Source: Micavibrio sp. UBA5703
Lineage (GTDB): Bacteria > Pseudomonadota > Alphaproteobacteria > Micavibrionales > Micavibrionaceae
Assembly: GCA_002420015.1 (NCBI GenBank)
Contig: DIHF01000012.1
Span: forward strand, 1-32,983
Direction of reading: 5' to 3'
DNA: 32,983 nucleotides
The notes below the pieces were generated by a model. That model saw only the letters and a list, made by a program, of their open reading frames with translations. It did not search any database and had not been told where the DNA came from. Below, one piece after another: positions 1-9,258 of the stretch. Both the position numbers and the translations under genes were made by a program. Each line of letters starts with the position of its first letter. The first letter of the stretch is position 1.

Positions 1-432
1 ATGAACAATCTTGCGCTGAACCTTGCGTCCCAGAGCTATCTGGATGAGGCCATCGAGATCCTTGAAAAGGCTCTCGCCGTTTCGCCAAACCGCCAGGAGG
101 TCGAGCGCAATTTGCGCATCGTTCAGGCATTGAAAGAATCCGGCGGCAAAGCCAAACACAGAACGCCCAAGCCGGACAAAAAGCCCTTCGCTGCCGCCTC
201 CTCCCTCAATCTTGAACCACAGATGGAACAACCTCCTGCCGCGCCCATAGAAGAAGTGGCAGAGGAAAAGGTCGAGCCAGCGGCTGAAGAAGAAAAAGAA
301 GAAGTCAAACCGGAGAAACAATCTTCAGCGGAAGGCACAGAAAAAACCGCACCCGTCGTAAAGGTTGAAGCGGAGAATACCACGCTCGAAGCCAAAAGCG
401 AGCCTGTGGTCATCGGCCCCCAGAAGCAGTAA
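1..432 (+). CDS. TadD-like TPR protein, C-terminal part (5' truncated by window)
   Basis: The first about 45 residues read as one complete tetratricopeptide helix pair. The NNLAL opening, a DEAIEILEKAL core and a closing SPNRQEVERNL segment match the last repeat of TadD-type lipoproteins. The remaining about 95 residues are low-complexity and rich in Glu, Lys, Pro and Ala, so probably a disordered tail. The frame is open from base 1 and the first ATG lies inside the repeat, so the real start and any signal peptide lie outside the window. TadD is a TPR pilotin-like lipoprotein of Tad pilus assembly. This gene converges on tadC, 83 bp away, with no clear terminator between them. TadD assignment is inference from one TPR plus location; any TPR protein is possible. 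Confidence 0.6.
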   Translation: MNNLALNLASQSYLDEAIEILEKALAVSPNRQEVERNLRIVQALKESGGKAKHRTPKPDKKPFAAASSLNLEPQMEQPPAAPIEEVAEEKVEPAAEEEKEEVKPEKQSSAEGTEKTAPVVKVEAENTTLEAKSEPVVIGPQKQ

Positions 433-515
433 CAAACCCCCACCCTTGTTGATTAACCGCCGCGTCCGCGCGCGCCAAGAGCCGTCTATTCATCGGTCAT
501 CCCGGCTTCCGCCTC

Positions 516-1478
516 CTACCCGCCGCCGACGCCGGAGTTGGATGCCTGGATACCGGCCGGGCCGAGGATGATGATAAACAGCGCGGGCAGGAAGAACAAA
601 ATCATCGGCACGGTCAGTTTGGGCGGCAGGGATGCCGCCTTTTGCTCGGCCAGCGACATGCGCATATCGCGCAACTCATCCGCCATCACGCGCATGGCCT
701 GTGAGATTGACGTACCGTATTGTTCGGCCTGAATAAGGGCCGTAGCAAAGGTCTTTCCAGCACCGGAGCCTACCCGCCGCGCAAAATCCTGAAGCGCCTT
801 GCGCCGGTCGTTCAACATGGCCATCTCGGCGCTCAGAATCCCCAGTTCCTCCGCCAGAATCGGCGAATGCTCGGCGATTTCGGCGGCAACACGATCGATG
901 GTTTGTTCAAGGCCGATACCACCCTGCACGCAGATCAACATCATGTCGAGCGAGTCCGGGAACGCAAGATTGATGTCCTGCTGGCGTTTCAATATCTGGT
1001 TTTTGATAAGGATGTCGGGAAGCTTGAAACCAAACCCACCAATCCCCAGCAATATCAAAAGCCGCATGGAACTGGTGATTTCCTTTTCGCTTTTTGAAAT
1101 GACGAGCATCGTCAAAAGGCACAGCACGATTGGAATGACGGCGCGGGCGATCATGAATTTAAGCGGCGCCGTCGGGCTGCGGATGCCGGCCTGAAGCATC
1201 TTGTCGCGCACTTTCTCGCCCATATCGCCCATCATCTTCTGGACCTTGAACATGCTGGCCATTGAGTCAGCGGCGGATACAGCTTCTTCCTTGACTGCTT
1301 TGTTCATGCTGCCGTCGCGTGTGGCCTCGAACAATGCCTTGCGCCGCTTTTCGATCACCGACTTATAGCGTTCTTTTTTCTCGGTCTTGTTCAAAAACGG
1401 CAGCGCGAACGCGGCGAACGATGCCGCCGCAACCAACGCGCTCACAACCGTGATAATGACTTCGTTATTCAGTTCCAT
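516..1478 (-). CDS. tadC: Tad pilus inner-membrane platform protein TadC (GspF family)
   Basis: A 320-residue integral membrane protein. An N-terminal transmembrane segment (about residues 8-28) is followed by a basic cytoplasmic stretch, two hydrophobic segments near residues 110-155, a GspF-type cytoplasmic helical domain with the LDMMLICVQGGIGLEQ motif, and a final hydrophobic segment at 287-310. This is the usual TadC layout and length. With TadB it forms the inner-membrane platform that the CpaF ATPase turns. It is the last gene of the minus-strand Tad operon, 19 bp after tadB. The AGIRSPTAPLKFMIAR segment resembles the family signature that precedes the first membrane helix pair. Confidence 0.93.
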   Translation of the reverse strand: MELNNEVIITVVSALVAAASFAAFALPFLNKTEKKERYKSVIEKRRKALFEATRDGSMNKAVKEEAVSAADSMASMFKVQKMMGDMGEKVRDKMLQAGIRSPTAPLKFMIARAVIPIVLCLLTMLVISKSEKEITSSMRLLILLGIGGFGFKLPDILIKNQILKRQQDINLAFPDSLDMMLICVQGGIGLEQTIDRVAAEIAEHSPILAEELGILSAEMAMLNDRRKALQDFARRVGSGAGKTFATALIQAEQYGTSISQAMRVMADELRDMRMSLAEQKAASLPPKLTVPMILFFLPALFIIILGPAGIQASNSGVGGG

Positions 1479-1497
1479 GTCATTGCACCATTAATAC

Positions 1498-2487
1498 TTA
1501 TATCTTGAAGTTGATCATGACTTTCATGACAAAAATTCCAGCCATCATCCAGATCACAGCCCCGGCGAGCAAAACCTTGCCGAACGGGTCAGTGAACAAA
1601 ATACTGATGTACTCGCGATTGGCAAACCACATGCCGCCCGCCACGACGTTGGGCAGTGCGCCGATAATGCCTGCCGAAGCGATAGCCTCGGACGACAGCG
1701 CCTTGATCTTGCGTTTGAGCCTGAAGCGCGCACGGATAACCCCCGCCAGATTGCTGAGGACTTCGGACAGGCTGGAGCCGGTTTGTGCCTGAATCGCCAA
1801 ACCGGTTGCGAACATCTGCATCTCAGTCAGCGGCATTCTTTTGGTTGCTTCAAGCGCCGCCTCGTGCAGCGGAATACCGATCTTCTGCTTATCGTAGATG
1901 ATCGACATTTCCTCGCCGACCGGGCCTTCAAATTCCTTGCTGATCATCGACACGGCTTCGGATACCGGCATACCGGCCTTTAAAAGCCGGACCACGGCTT
2001 CAAGCGCATCGGCAAATTCGGTCAGAAACGCCTTTTGCCTTTTAGCCGCAAGTTTTTTTACGACAAAGCGCGGAAAACCCAAAAGGCCTATAATGGCCGC
2101 CATCAGAACCACAAAAATATTGGCGTGGAATACCACTTTTGCCAAAACGGAAAACGCCGCCATCGACACCGCAGAATAAATCCAGAACTGCTTGACGGTG
2201 ATATGAAGACCCGCTTGCCCGAGCATAGCGGGGATTGAAGTCTTTCCCTTCTTCCGGCTTTTTTCGTCCTCCGCTTTGTCGTCTTTGAGCTTTTTTGCGA
2301 TCTCGGCGCGGCGCTTGTTTTGCGAGTCCTGCTCGCTCGGCACGTTGCCAATCGTGGCACCTCGCCCCTGAATGGCAGAAAGCACACGCTTTTTGCGCTC
2401 TGCCTCCCGGTTATAAGTAAAAGCAATCCCGATCCCGACGACAAGGATAAAGATAACGGCGATCAGGACGATTTGTATGGTGCTCAT
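1498..2487 (-). CDS. tadB: Tad pilus inner-membrane platform protein TadB (GspF family)
   Basis: A 329-residue membrane protein with an N-terminal transmembrane helix (about 4-24), a charged Lys/Glu-rich linker, paired hydrophobic segments near 115-155, a cytoplasmic GspF-type domain (FADALEAVVRLLKAGMPVSEA and the later LSNLAGVIRARFRLKRKIKALSSE) and a C-terminal hydrophobic pair. The domain order and conserved RxRxxxxxKxxxLSSE segment are typical of TadB. Its ATG directly follows the TAA of cpaF, and a GGAGG inside the last cpaF codons serves as ribosome site, so the two are translationally coupled. It pairs with TadC as the pilus platform. Confidence 0.94.
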   Translation of the reverse strand: MSTIQIVLIAVIFILVVGIGIAFTYNREAERKKRVLSAIQGRGATIGNVPSEQDSQNKRRAEIAKKLKDDKAEDEKSRKKGKTSIPAMLGQAGLHITVKQFWIYSAVSMAAFSVLAKVVFHANIFVVLMAAIIGLLGFPRFVVKKLAAKRQKAFLTEFADALEAVVRLLKAGMPVSEAVSMISKEFEGPVGEEMSIIYDKQKIGIPLHEAALEATKRMPLTEMQMFATGLAIQAQTGSSLSEVLSNLAGVIRARFRLKRKIKALSSEAIASAGIIGALPNVVAGGMWFANREYISILFTDPFGKVLLAGAVIWMMAGIFVMKVMINFKI

Positions 2488-4035
2488 TTACCCGTAAGCC
2501 TCCTCCATCGCGTCCAGCACAAGCTGCTCGACGCCGAACTGGCGGGCCTTGTCGTAGAATTTGGGGCGCAGGCCCGTCGATTTATGACGGGTGATAAGTT
2601 TTCCTTTATCATCCTCGCCAAGGATTTCAAGAACAAAAAGATCCTGCATCGTCACGACTTCGCCCTCCATGCCGGTGATTTCCGTCACATGCGTGGTTTT
2701 ACGCGAACCGTCGCGCAGGCGCTGGACCTGGATGATGACCTGAACGGCGCCCGCGATCTGCTCGCGCACAGCCTTTTGCGGCAGGTTGAGGCCGCCCATG
2801 GCAATCATGTTCTCCATACGCGAAAGCGCCTCGCGCGGGTTGTTGGCGTGAACCGTTCCCATCGAACCGTCATGGCCCGTGTTCATGGCCTGCAAAAGGT
2901 CGAAAGCCTCGGGGCCGCGCACCTCGCCGACGATAATACGTTCCGGGCGCATACGCAGACAGTTCTTCACAAGGTCGCGCATGGTCACTTCTCCCACGCC
3001 CTCCAGGTTGGGCGGGCGCGTTTCAAGCCGCACAACGTGAGGCTGCTGGAGCTGAAGCTCGCAAGCGTCTTCGCATGTTACGATACGTTCGCCAGCCTCG
3101 ATATAGCGCGTCAAGCAGTTCAGCATCGTCGTCTTGCCCGAGCCCGTACCGCCAGACACAACCACATTCACGCGGCAGCGACCAATCGCCATAATCAGCT
3201 TGGCGCAGCTCGGTGTCATCGACCCGAACTGTAAAAGTTTTTCCAGCGTCAATTTATCTTTGGTAAATTTACGAATGGTCATACACGCGCCGTCTACGGC
3301 CAGAGGCGGGATAATCACGTTAACCCGCGAGCCGTCGGGCAGACGCGCATCGCAAATCGGCGAGGATTCATCCACGCGCCTGCCAATCGCGCCGACGATC
3401 CTTTGACAGATCGTCGTCAGGTGCTGGTTATCGCGGAATTTAATTCCTGTTCGCTCGATCTTGCCCTTGACCTCGATATAGGTCGTGTCGGGGCCGTTGA
3501 TCATGATATCGGCGATGTCATCCCGCGCCAGAAGCTCTTCGAGTGGGCCGAAGCCCAGCATGTCGTCAGCACATTCCTTGGCCACGCTTTGCAATTCGGC
3601 CGGGGTCAGATCGAGATTGCGAAAGCGCGCGATTTCCTCAACGGCGGAGCAAACTTCCTCCCGCGCCGCCTTGCCGTCCATACGCGCCAGCGCCTTGAGG
3701 TCAATACCATCGCGCAGATCAAGCCATATGCGGTTTCGGGCGCGCTGGAGCCGCATGGAAGTAATGGAATCCGCGTTTTCCTTGGCGGTGTGTTCGGACT
3801 CTTTCTGGATAGCGCTTAAGGAAAGCTCGTCCTCCATGGACTTTATGCCTTCCTTGCTTTCTTTTACTTCAACTTTGTCCGGGGCCGCAGATTCTTTTTT
3901 GGGCGCAGCAACAGCAGCAGAAGCGGGCTGAGGTGACGGCGTAGGCGGCGGAGTTGGTTTTTTCTCTTCCTTGCCCACCGTGGGCGCTACAGGCTTTTTC
4001 GCAGGTCCGGTATCAGATTGCTTTTTTCCGAACAT
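2488..4035 (-). CDS. cpaF: Tad pilus assembly ATPase CpaF/TadA
   Basis: A 515-residue hexameric secretion ATPase of the VirB11/GspE superfamily that powers Flp pilus extension. Visible motifs are Walker A GGTGSGKT at about 295-302, an Asp box (TCEDACELQLQ) near 320-330, Walker B in RIIVGEVRGPE at about 366-376, and a His box (GHDGSMGTVHANN) at about 387-399. The first about 65 residues form a Pro/Ala/Lys-rich low-complexity tail, longer than the core ATPase needs. The ribosome site AAGGAGG overlaps the TAA of cpaE, giving tight coupling; its own stop abuts the tadB start. All catalytic motifs are intact. Confidence 0.97.
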   Translation of the reverse strand: MFGKKQSDTGPAKKPVAPTVGKEEKKPTPPPTPSPQPASAAVAAPKKESAAPDKVEVKESKEGIKSMEDELSLSAIQKESEHTAKENADSITSMRLQRARNRIWLDLRDGIDLKALARMDGKAAREEVCSAVEEIARFRNLDLTPAELQSVAKECADDMLGFGPLEELLARDDIADIMINGPDTTYIEVKGKIERTGIKFRDNQHLTTICQRIVGAIGRRVDESSPICDARLPDGSRVNVIIPPLAVDGACMTIRKFTKDKLTLEKLLQFGSMTPSCAKLIMAIGRCRVNVVVSGGTGSGKTTMLNCLTRYIEAGERIVTCEDACELQLQQPHVVRLETRPPNLEGVGEVTMRDLVKNCLRMRPERIIVGEVRGPEAFDLLQAMNTGHDGSMGTVHANNPREALSRMENMIAMGGLNLPQKAVREQIAGAVQVIIQVQRLRDGSRKTTHVTEITGMEGEVVTMQDLFVLEILGEDDKGKLITRHKSTGLRPKFYDKARQFGVEQLVLDAMEEAYG

Positions 4036-4042
4036 CTACGCC

Positions 4043-4049
4043 CTCCTTA
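4043..4049 (-). promoter_or_regulatory. Ribosome binding site of cpaF overlapping the cpaE stop
   Basis: Read on the minus strand, TAAGGAGGG contains the cpaE stop codon TAA and a near-perfect AAGGAGG, followed by 7 bases and the cpaF ATG. This is the clearest ribosome site in the Tad operon. It indicates translation of cpaF by ribosomes finishing cpaE and fixes the cpaF start. Confidence 0.8.
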
Positions 4050-5300
4050 CGACTTTCTCGTAATTTTGGTTAGCAGGCTGCCGATGCCGCCTTTGGGCTG
4101 TTCCTCGGAAACATGGGCGGCCGACAGATCGGCCGACAGCACCCTTTTGAGAACAGGCAGCAGGACATTGTGAACCAGCGCGTTTCCGGCCTTGTCGTCA
4201 ATGAGCTTCCGGCCCTCGCTTTCGCACCCGACAAACATCTTAGGGTCGAAAGGAACAACGGCAGCAGGCTTGAATTCCATGGCACTTTCGATGTCGGCCT
4301 TAGCAACTTCGTTTGCGGGCGCCATTCCCTTCATGTTCAGGATCATGTCGACGCCTTCGTTCTTGCCGCCGCGAATTTCCTTTATTTCATTCAAGAGGCT
4401 GCGGGCAAGACGCAGGGAAGGCAGGGTCGGGGTTGCCACCAGCACGACTTCGTTGGCGCGTGCCAGCACGGCATTTTTAAGACCGGGCGCGGAAGCCGAC
4501 AAATCGACAAAAACATTGGGATATTTCACCATCAGCATATCCAGTAATTTTTCGTACTGCGCGGACGTAACCGTTTCATAGAGCATGCCGTCGCCGCCGC
4601 TGGCCAGAACGCTTAACTGATCGCTGGCCTTGAACAACATGCGCGCAATTGAATCTTCATCGCGCCTTTCAGCTGCCTTGACCGCCTCGGACAGCGTCGT
4701 GGTGGGTTCAAAGCCCATGCCGACACTCAATGTCGACCAGCCGCCCGAACCATCCAGCAACACTGTTTTCTGACCGAGCGTCTTCGATACGGCCCAGGCG
4801 AGAGACTGGGCTATCACCGTGGTGCCGACACCGCCTTTTGCGCCGACAAAAGCCACCAGAGAGCTTCCGGCCACGCCAACCTTCTTGATGATGGCCTTGG
4901 CGATGACTTCAGCCAGAATATCCGTTGCAACGGGCCTGACCAGATAATCACTGACGCCCATTTCTATCATCTGGCGGTAGAGATAGACGTCGTTTTTAGG
5001 TCCGATGACGATCGCCGAGGTTCCTTCGCTGCAATTGCCAGCCAGCGCGCCAAGGCGATCCGTAAAGCTGCTGTCGACCGTATCGGTCTGAACGATAACA
5101 AGGTCGGGCGACGAATATTCCTGATAGGTGGATATTGCTGTTTCTATGTCGCCGTCATAAACGTCGATGCCGACGCGCGCAAAACGCCAGTCCTTTTTAA
5201 TGGCCTGCGCTGCCTCCGCCGTTCCTTTATCCCTTGAGTAAACCGCTACACCGGCACTTGGAAGCAATATCGATGTCGCCTGATTATCCGCCTCGCTCAT
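4047..5300 (-). CDS. cpaE: Tad pilus localisation ATPase CpaE/TadZ
   Basis: A 417-residue protein with two parts. Residues about 15-140 form a receiver-like domain (SPDLVIVQTD, then EMGVSDYLVRP) without an obvious full set of phospho-acceptor acidic residues. Residues about 145-400 form a MinD/ParA-type P-loop ATPase. The deviant Walker A is AKGGVGTT (154-161), with Thr where the P-loop lysine normally is; this reduced form is common in CpaE/TadZ proteins. Walker A-prime is LLDGSGG near 181-187. CpaE/TadZ marks the pole or assembly site for the Tad machine. The gene lies 82 bp after cpaD and overlaps the ribosome site of cpaF. Its own ribosome site is weak (AGG, 9 bases upstream). Confidence 0.93.
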   Translation of the reverse strand: MSEADNQATSILLPSAGVAVYSRDKGTAEAAQAIKKDWRFARVGIDVYDGDIETAISTYQEYSSPDLVIVQTDTVDSSFTDRLGALAGNCSEGTSAIVIGPKNDVYLYRQMIEMGVSDYLVRPVATDILAEVIAKAIIKKVGVAGSSLVAFVGAKGGVGTTVIAQSLAWAVSKTLGQKTVLLDGSGGWSTLSVGMGFEPTTTLSEAVKAAERRDEDSIARMLFKASDQLSVLASGGDGMLYETVTSAQYEKLLDMLMVKYPNVFVDLSASAPGLKNAVLARANEVVLVATPTLPSLRLARSLLNEIKEIRGGKNEGVDMILNMKGMAPANEVAKADIESAMEFKPAAVVPFDPKMFVGCESEGRKLIDDKAGNALVHNVLLPVLKRVLSADLSAAHVSEEQPKGGIGSLLTKITRKS

Positions 5301-5382
5301 TATTTATTCTACCTGTATTCTACAACTTTAAAATTACACTCCTTTATTTTACACGAGATACTCAGTCACAGGCAGAGAAACG

Positions 5383-6036
5383 TTATTCCGAAGCGGTTTG
5401 CCCTTCCAAAGGTTCATTCGGAACGCCGCTGCGATAGATTTCACCGATATTGCCGGCACGGCGCCCGTCCGATGTCGGATCGACGCGGCCCTGCCCCAGA
5501 AGATCTTTCGGTCTGGACACCTGTTTGGAAAGCATGGTTTCGATGGTGCAGCCAAGCCGATAATCCGTGTCGTGTTTAATGTCGGTACCCTCATAGCCCG
5601 ACATGGTCGCACACCCCTTCGGTGGCTCGGCATGATACGACATATAGGAGACCAGAAGAATGGATTCATCGCCGTTCGCCAATACCGGCAAAGCATCGGC
5701 ATTCACATCGCGAACCCCTTCGGCGCGCAAGGCTTTGGCCAGACGGTCAGCCGACTGCCCGGCGGTCATAGCCGTGTTGACCTGCGATTTCGGGTCATAA
5801 GTAACGCTGAGATCGACAGGACCGTCGCCATGCTTCTCGTAATGATAGGCAAGCCCGGCAATATAATCGGGTGTAGCCGCGCTCAAAGGGACCTCTTCGG
5901 CAAATCTTTCCTCGACCACCTGCACCCTGCTTTCGGTCAGATGCCCTTCCTCGTAAAGGCTGCACGCGGGTAAAAGCGCCGTCGACGATAATGCGCCCAG
6001 CAACAGGAACAGTCTGCTATTGCGAATAAGAGCCAT
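5383..6036 (-). CDS. cpaD: Tad pilus assembly lipoprotein CpaD
   Basis: A 217-residue lipoprotein. The signal sequence ends in a lipobox LLPAC with Cys25 as the lipid-modified residue. The body contains the CpaD-type segment GCATMSGYEG followed by DYRLGC, and late in the protein DLLGQGRVDPTSDGRRAG, matching the conserved block of the family in which the RXXP-like GR..P..G region precedes the end. CpaD is an outer-membrane-associated partner of the CpaC secretin, found mainly in alphaproteobacterial Tad loci. The start is supported by GGAG seven bases upstream of ATG. It lies 15 bp after cpaC. Confidence 0.92.
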   Translation of the reverse strand: MALIRNSRLFLLLGALSSTALLPACSLYEEGHLTESRVQVVEERFAEEVPLSAATPDYIAGLAYHYEKHGDGPVDLSVTYDPKSQVNTAMTAGQSADRLAKALRAEGVRDVNADALPVLANGDESILLVSYMSYHAEPPKGCATMSGYEGTDIKHDTDYRLGCTIETMLSKQVSRPKDLLGQGRVDPTSDGRRAGNIGEIYRSGVPNEPLEGQTASE

Positions 6037-6051
6037 GATACTTCTCCTTAA

Positions 6052-7554
6052 TTAATCGAGCAGATAGCCGAACGCACCGCTCTTGGCGAACAATTCATCG
6101 TCCTCTTCAAGACCGAAGGTACGGCGCATATTGGCGGCGAAAGACGCTGCCAGGGGACGTTGCTGCTCGGCAGGAACCTCGGCAGCCTTGTTCTCATCAG
6201 CATGGGGTTCGACCAGATAGCTGGTGACAATCACGACAAGCTCGGTTTCATCGCGCTGGAAGTTCTTGGAGGACACAAGGTCGCCGAGAACGGGCGTCTT
6301 TCTGATACCCGGCAGACCGGCCATACCCTCAACCGCTTCGGATTGCAACAATCCGGCGATCATCAGGCTGCCGCCGCTGGGAATTTCAACCGTCGTATCG
6401 GCGCGGCGCACGCTGAGGCCCGGCACTTGCGTATCGGCCAACGTGATCGCATTGTCGAAATCGAGCGAGGAGACTTCGGTATTCATTTGCAGGCTGATAC
6501 GTTTATCCGACATAACAACCGGCTTGAAGTTGAGCGACACGCCGAACTCGCGGAATTCGATCACAAGATTGCCGACCTGGTCACGGCCGACCGGAACCGG
6601 GAACTCGCCGCCAGCCAAAAAGCCCGCCTGCTCGCCAGATACAGCCGTCAAATTCGGCTCGGCCAAAATATTGATCATGTTTTCTTCCTCAAGCGCATTG
6701 AGGAAAAGTCCGATGGCGCCGATGCCGCCGATGCCGCTGTCAAGAATGGCACGCGCCGAGGCAACGGGATCCTGCGACAAAGCAAGCCCTGCGCCACCAC
6801 CAAAAGCCGCACTGTTACCATGACCGTTCGTCACACTGGCGGAGCGGGTTGCCCCGAATATCTGAGTGGCCGCCAATTCATCGCCATCGTTGATATCAGT
6901 TTCAAGGCCGAGTTCCTTCAGGACGCTGCGGCTGGCTTCGATGATTTTCACCTGCAACATGACCTGCTGCTCACCACGAACTTCAAGAAGGTTGGAAATC
7001 AGCTCATCCGCCGTGCCCTCCTCGTCCTGAAGGTCGCTGACGTAATGCGCAACAAGGTTCTGGATCTTGGTGGCCGCTTCCGGCGTCGAAACCCGGCCGG
7101 TCAGCAAAATCTGATCGTGTACCGAACTGACTTTCGGGTGCTCGTCGGGAAAAAGATCCTCAAGCATGCTTTGGATAGCCTGCAAGTCGTAATGAACGTG
7201 AACGTCGATCTTCTTGATGACATCGCCGTTGGCGTCCAGCGTAATCACGTTGGTGTCGCCGACCTTGGAGCCAACCATGTAAAGCCTTCTGGATTGAATG
7301 GCCACGACATCGACAATCGAGGGGTCGGCCACAAGAATATCAGAAACATCGCCGTCCAGATCGACCATCTCCGCTTTACCAAGCGTAATCTTCAGCGGCG
7401 CCTTAACGCGCTGCTCGCTTTCTGCGCTAACCAGATCGCCTTTATCGCCTTTGGCCGCCCATACATCGCCCGCAGGACCGAATGTCAAACCCCCGGCAAC
7501 CAGAAACACCGCCACGGCCGCCAGACCGGATATTTTTATAGATACTTTTTTCAT
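6052..7554 (-). CDS. cpaC: Tad pilus outer-membrane secretin CpaC/RcpA
   Basis: A secretin of about 500 residues that forms the outer-membrane pore for the Flp pilus. A signal peptide occupies about the first 35 residues, ending near DVWAA. An N-terminal pilus/BON-like region (SDILVADPSIVDVVAIQSRRLYM) follows, then a secretin N1-type segment, then the secretin core from about residue 200. The core has the MLQVKIIEASRS start, NILAEPNLTAVSGE, the gate segment FLAGGEFPVPV, and a final beta block SLMIAGLLQSE. The ATG at 7554 (MKKVSIKI) was chosen because it opens a clean signal peptide; a GTG 15 bases upstream is possible. The last about 60 residues after VTSYLVEP form a poorly conserved tail. 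Confidence 0.94.
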   Translation of the reverse strand: MKKVSIKISGLAAVAVFLVAGGLTFGPAGDVWAAKGDKGDLVSAESEQRVKAPLKITLGKAEMVDLDGDVSDILVADPSIVDVVAIQSRRLYMVGSKVGDTNVITLDANGDVIKKIDVHVHYDLQAIQSMLEDLFPDEHPKVSSVHDQILLTGRVSTPEAATKIQNLVAHYVSDLQDEEGTADELISNLLEVRGEQQVMLQVKIIEASRSVLKELGLETDINDGDELAATQIFGATRSASVTNGHGNSAAFGGGAGLALSQDPVASARAILDSGIGGIGAIGLFLNALEEENMINILAEPNLTAVSGEQAGFLAGGEFPVPVGRDQVGNLVIEFREFGVSLNFKPVVMSDKRISLQMNTEVSSLDFDNAITLADTQVPGLSVRRADTTVEIPSGGSLMIAGLLQSEAVEGMAGLPGIRKTPVLGDLVSSKNFQRDETELVVIVTSYLVEPHADENKAAEVPAEQQRPLAASFAANMRRTFGLEEDDELFAKSGAFGYLLD

Positions 7555-7638
7555 TTTCGTTTCTTTCACTTGGTTAGGACGAAATCATCTTCGAAGAAAG
7601 GAGAAGTGAGAAAGAAATTACAGTGGAGGGAAGGTACT

Positions 7639-8523
7639 CTAGCGGGCAGGCATAGCCTGTATCTGCTCTCCACTATAGATTCTCACAATATTGGTGTTTA
7701 ATCCAGAATCCTTTTTGAATTTTTCATATTCCGTATGCACTTCGTCATAGATCGAGGTCAGGCGCGCATCGGTCATAGTCGGCCATTTCTCAGCAGCAAC
7801 CTTGTCGTCGCCAATCCCGCGCAAAGCAAGCGTCAATTCGCCCATTTCGCTGGCCAAAGCCAGCTTCTCGGCATTGTGAATATCCACTGCAAGGCTCACG
7901 GTTTTACCAACCTTGATCTTTTCGTCCTCAGGACGCGTTGCGGATTGATCGATCGCCACGACGGTTACGTTCTGAAGAATGGTTTCCGTCGCCAGCTTGG
8001 ACAGGTTCTTGTAGATCAGATCCTTGACGCGGGGATCATCGTCCTCGGTCGAAATTTTTTCCTTGTAGGTCAGGATTACATCGACTTTGTCGCCCGGACC
8101 GATAAAGCCGCCGACCATGCTTTCGGCAGACACCTTGATCGCCACGGCGCGCATGCCGGGGTCAAGACTTGCCGCTACAAAATTCCCTTTGCTCTCGGAC
8201 AGGAGCGCACTGCGCAAAACCGGCTCGCCCGCCGCAACGTCGCGGCGCAAACGGCCCTTCAGGGCTTCGTCGGCAACCTTGTCCTCCGTGCGGATAACCG
8301 CGCCGGAAAAGACGCTGCCCTTAGGCCAGGACTGCCAGCGCAAGTCGCCGGGCTGAAGTTCTCGCCCAATGGAAAGATCTTTGGATGCCACCAGCACTTC
8401 CATTTTCTCTTCCGCGCTCGCAGGCTCTTCTTTCGCGCTGCCCAGCGTGACCTGGACAAGCATAGCGACCGCCAGCGCGACAGCCACAGCACCACCAAGA
8501 ACGATCATGATATTTTTATTCAT
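7639..8523 (-). CDS. cpaB: Tad pilus assembly protein CpaB/RcpC
   Basis: A 294-residue protein with an N-terminal membrane or signal segment (about 5-27) and a SAF domain (about 42-105; VLVASKDLSIGRELQPGDLRW, then AGEPVLRSALL). An RcpC/CpaB domain follows, with GMRAVAIKVSAESMVGGFIGPGDKVDV, the family hallmark. CpaB is periplasmic and bridges the inner complex and the CpaC secretin; its SAF domain is thought to bind peptidoglycan or glycans. The gene is preceded by GGGG about 7 bases from ATG. A 128-bp AT-rich spacer separates it from cpaA, so it could carry an internal promoter, though none is clear. Residues after about 230 are less conserved. Confidence 0.93.
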   Translation of the reverse strand: MNKNIMIVLGGAVAVALAVAMLVQVTLGSAKEEPASAEEKMEVLVASKDLSIGRELQPGDLRWQSWPKGSVFSGAVIRTEDKVADEALKGRLRRDVAAGEPVLRSALLSESKGNFVAASLDPGMRAVAIKVSAESMVGGFIGPGDKVDVILTYKEKISTEDDDPRVKDLIYKNLSKLATETILQNVTVVAIDQSATRPEDEKIKVGKTVSLAVDIHNAEKLALASEMGELTLALRGIGDDKVAAEKWPTMTDARLTSIYDEVHTEYEKFKKDSGLNTNIVRIYSGEQIQAMPAR

Positions 8524-8651
8524 GTTGAAACCCCGTTTCAGGCTTTTCGGATTTGATTTTTTAAAGTCTTACGCAGGACGCAGATTTTAAAGATTGCTTA
8601 AAAGGATAAACTGACTTTCAGTTCCTATAATGAACCTCTTTGATTAAAAAA

Positions 8652-9209
8652 TCATGAACTCTTTACGTCAAAAAACAAGGACAATGTGGACGGACTGAAA
8701 TAACCGATTTGATAAAAAGCAACCAATGCACCAAAAACAATCGCAACCCCGTAAGGAACCTTGCTTTCGCCGTTCTGGACGCGGGCAACCCAGCTTCCTT
8801 TGGCGGGCGCAGGAAAAGGCTTTTTCTTCTGTAAAACAACAGCCGCCAGCGCCAGCACGCCGCCGCCCAGGGCCGTAAAAAGCAAAAAAGGCGCAAGCCC
8901 CTTCAGCCCCGCCCAGAGCGCAAAGGCGGTGGCCAGCTTTGAATCGCCCGCGCCCATGGTGCGCGTCACAAACATCAAAAGCGTCGCCGCGAACATAAGG
9001 CCGGCCGCCAATAGATGCCCGTACAGCGACGCAAAAACATGCCCCTTCCCGGCCACATAAAGCCCAGCGAATGCGATAAAAAAAGATGTGCCTATGATCA
9101 GGCTGTATGCGTTCGGTATCACCATGCCGCGTATGTCGGAAAGTCCCGCAAGAACCCCGACCCCCAAAGCCAGCAAAAGACAAAAAAGAAAAAGAACCAG
9201 AGAGAACAT
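8652..9209 (-). CDS. cpaA: Prepilin peptidase CpaA/TadV (type IV, aspartic)
   Basis: A 185-residue polytopic membrane protease without the N-terminal methylase domain, as usual for Tad peptidases. The two catalytic aspartates are visible: Asp25 in GLSDIRGMVIPN and Asp89 in the GxGDxK motif (GAGDSK). About five to six hydrophobic helices span the chain. It cleaves the leader of Flp and of the TadE/TadF pseudopilins. It lies 103 bp downstream of the flp stop, beyond the flp terminator, so it is probably transcribed by read-through from flp. Confidence 0.93.
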   Translation of the reverse strand: MFSLVLFLFCLLLALGVGVLAGLSDIRGMVIPNAYSLIIGTSFFIAFAGLYVAGKGHVFASLYGHLLAAGLMFAATLLMFVTRTMGAGDSKLATAFALWAGLKGLAPFLLFTALGGGVLALAAVVLQKKKPFPAPAKGSWVARVQNGESKVPYGVAIVFGALVAFYQIGYFSPSTLSLFFDVKSS

Positions 9210-9258
9210 CTATGTGGAATATACCTGAAAAATATCTGGAAAGCGATTTCCCCGAAGT

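Noticed and set aside
154..515. Terminator or second gene between tadD and tadC
   Set aside because: The 83-bp convergent spacer shows no strong stem with T run, and the other frames over the tadD tail are low-complexity shadows.
4503..4874. Missing P-loop lysine in CpaE as a sign of an inactive gene
   Set aside because: KGGVGTT-type motifs are usual in CpaE/TadZ proteins, so this is family behaviour and not decay.
5306..5323. ATTCTAC direct repeat (11 bp step) before cpaE as an operator
   Set aside because: Two 7-base words in a short AT-rich spacer are too weak to support a site.
6160..7701. Long plus-strand open frame opposite cpaC (513 codons)
   Set aside because: It is antisense to a clear secretin gene, has His/Arg/Asn-rich shadow composition and no recognisable domain.
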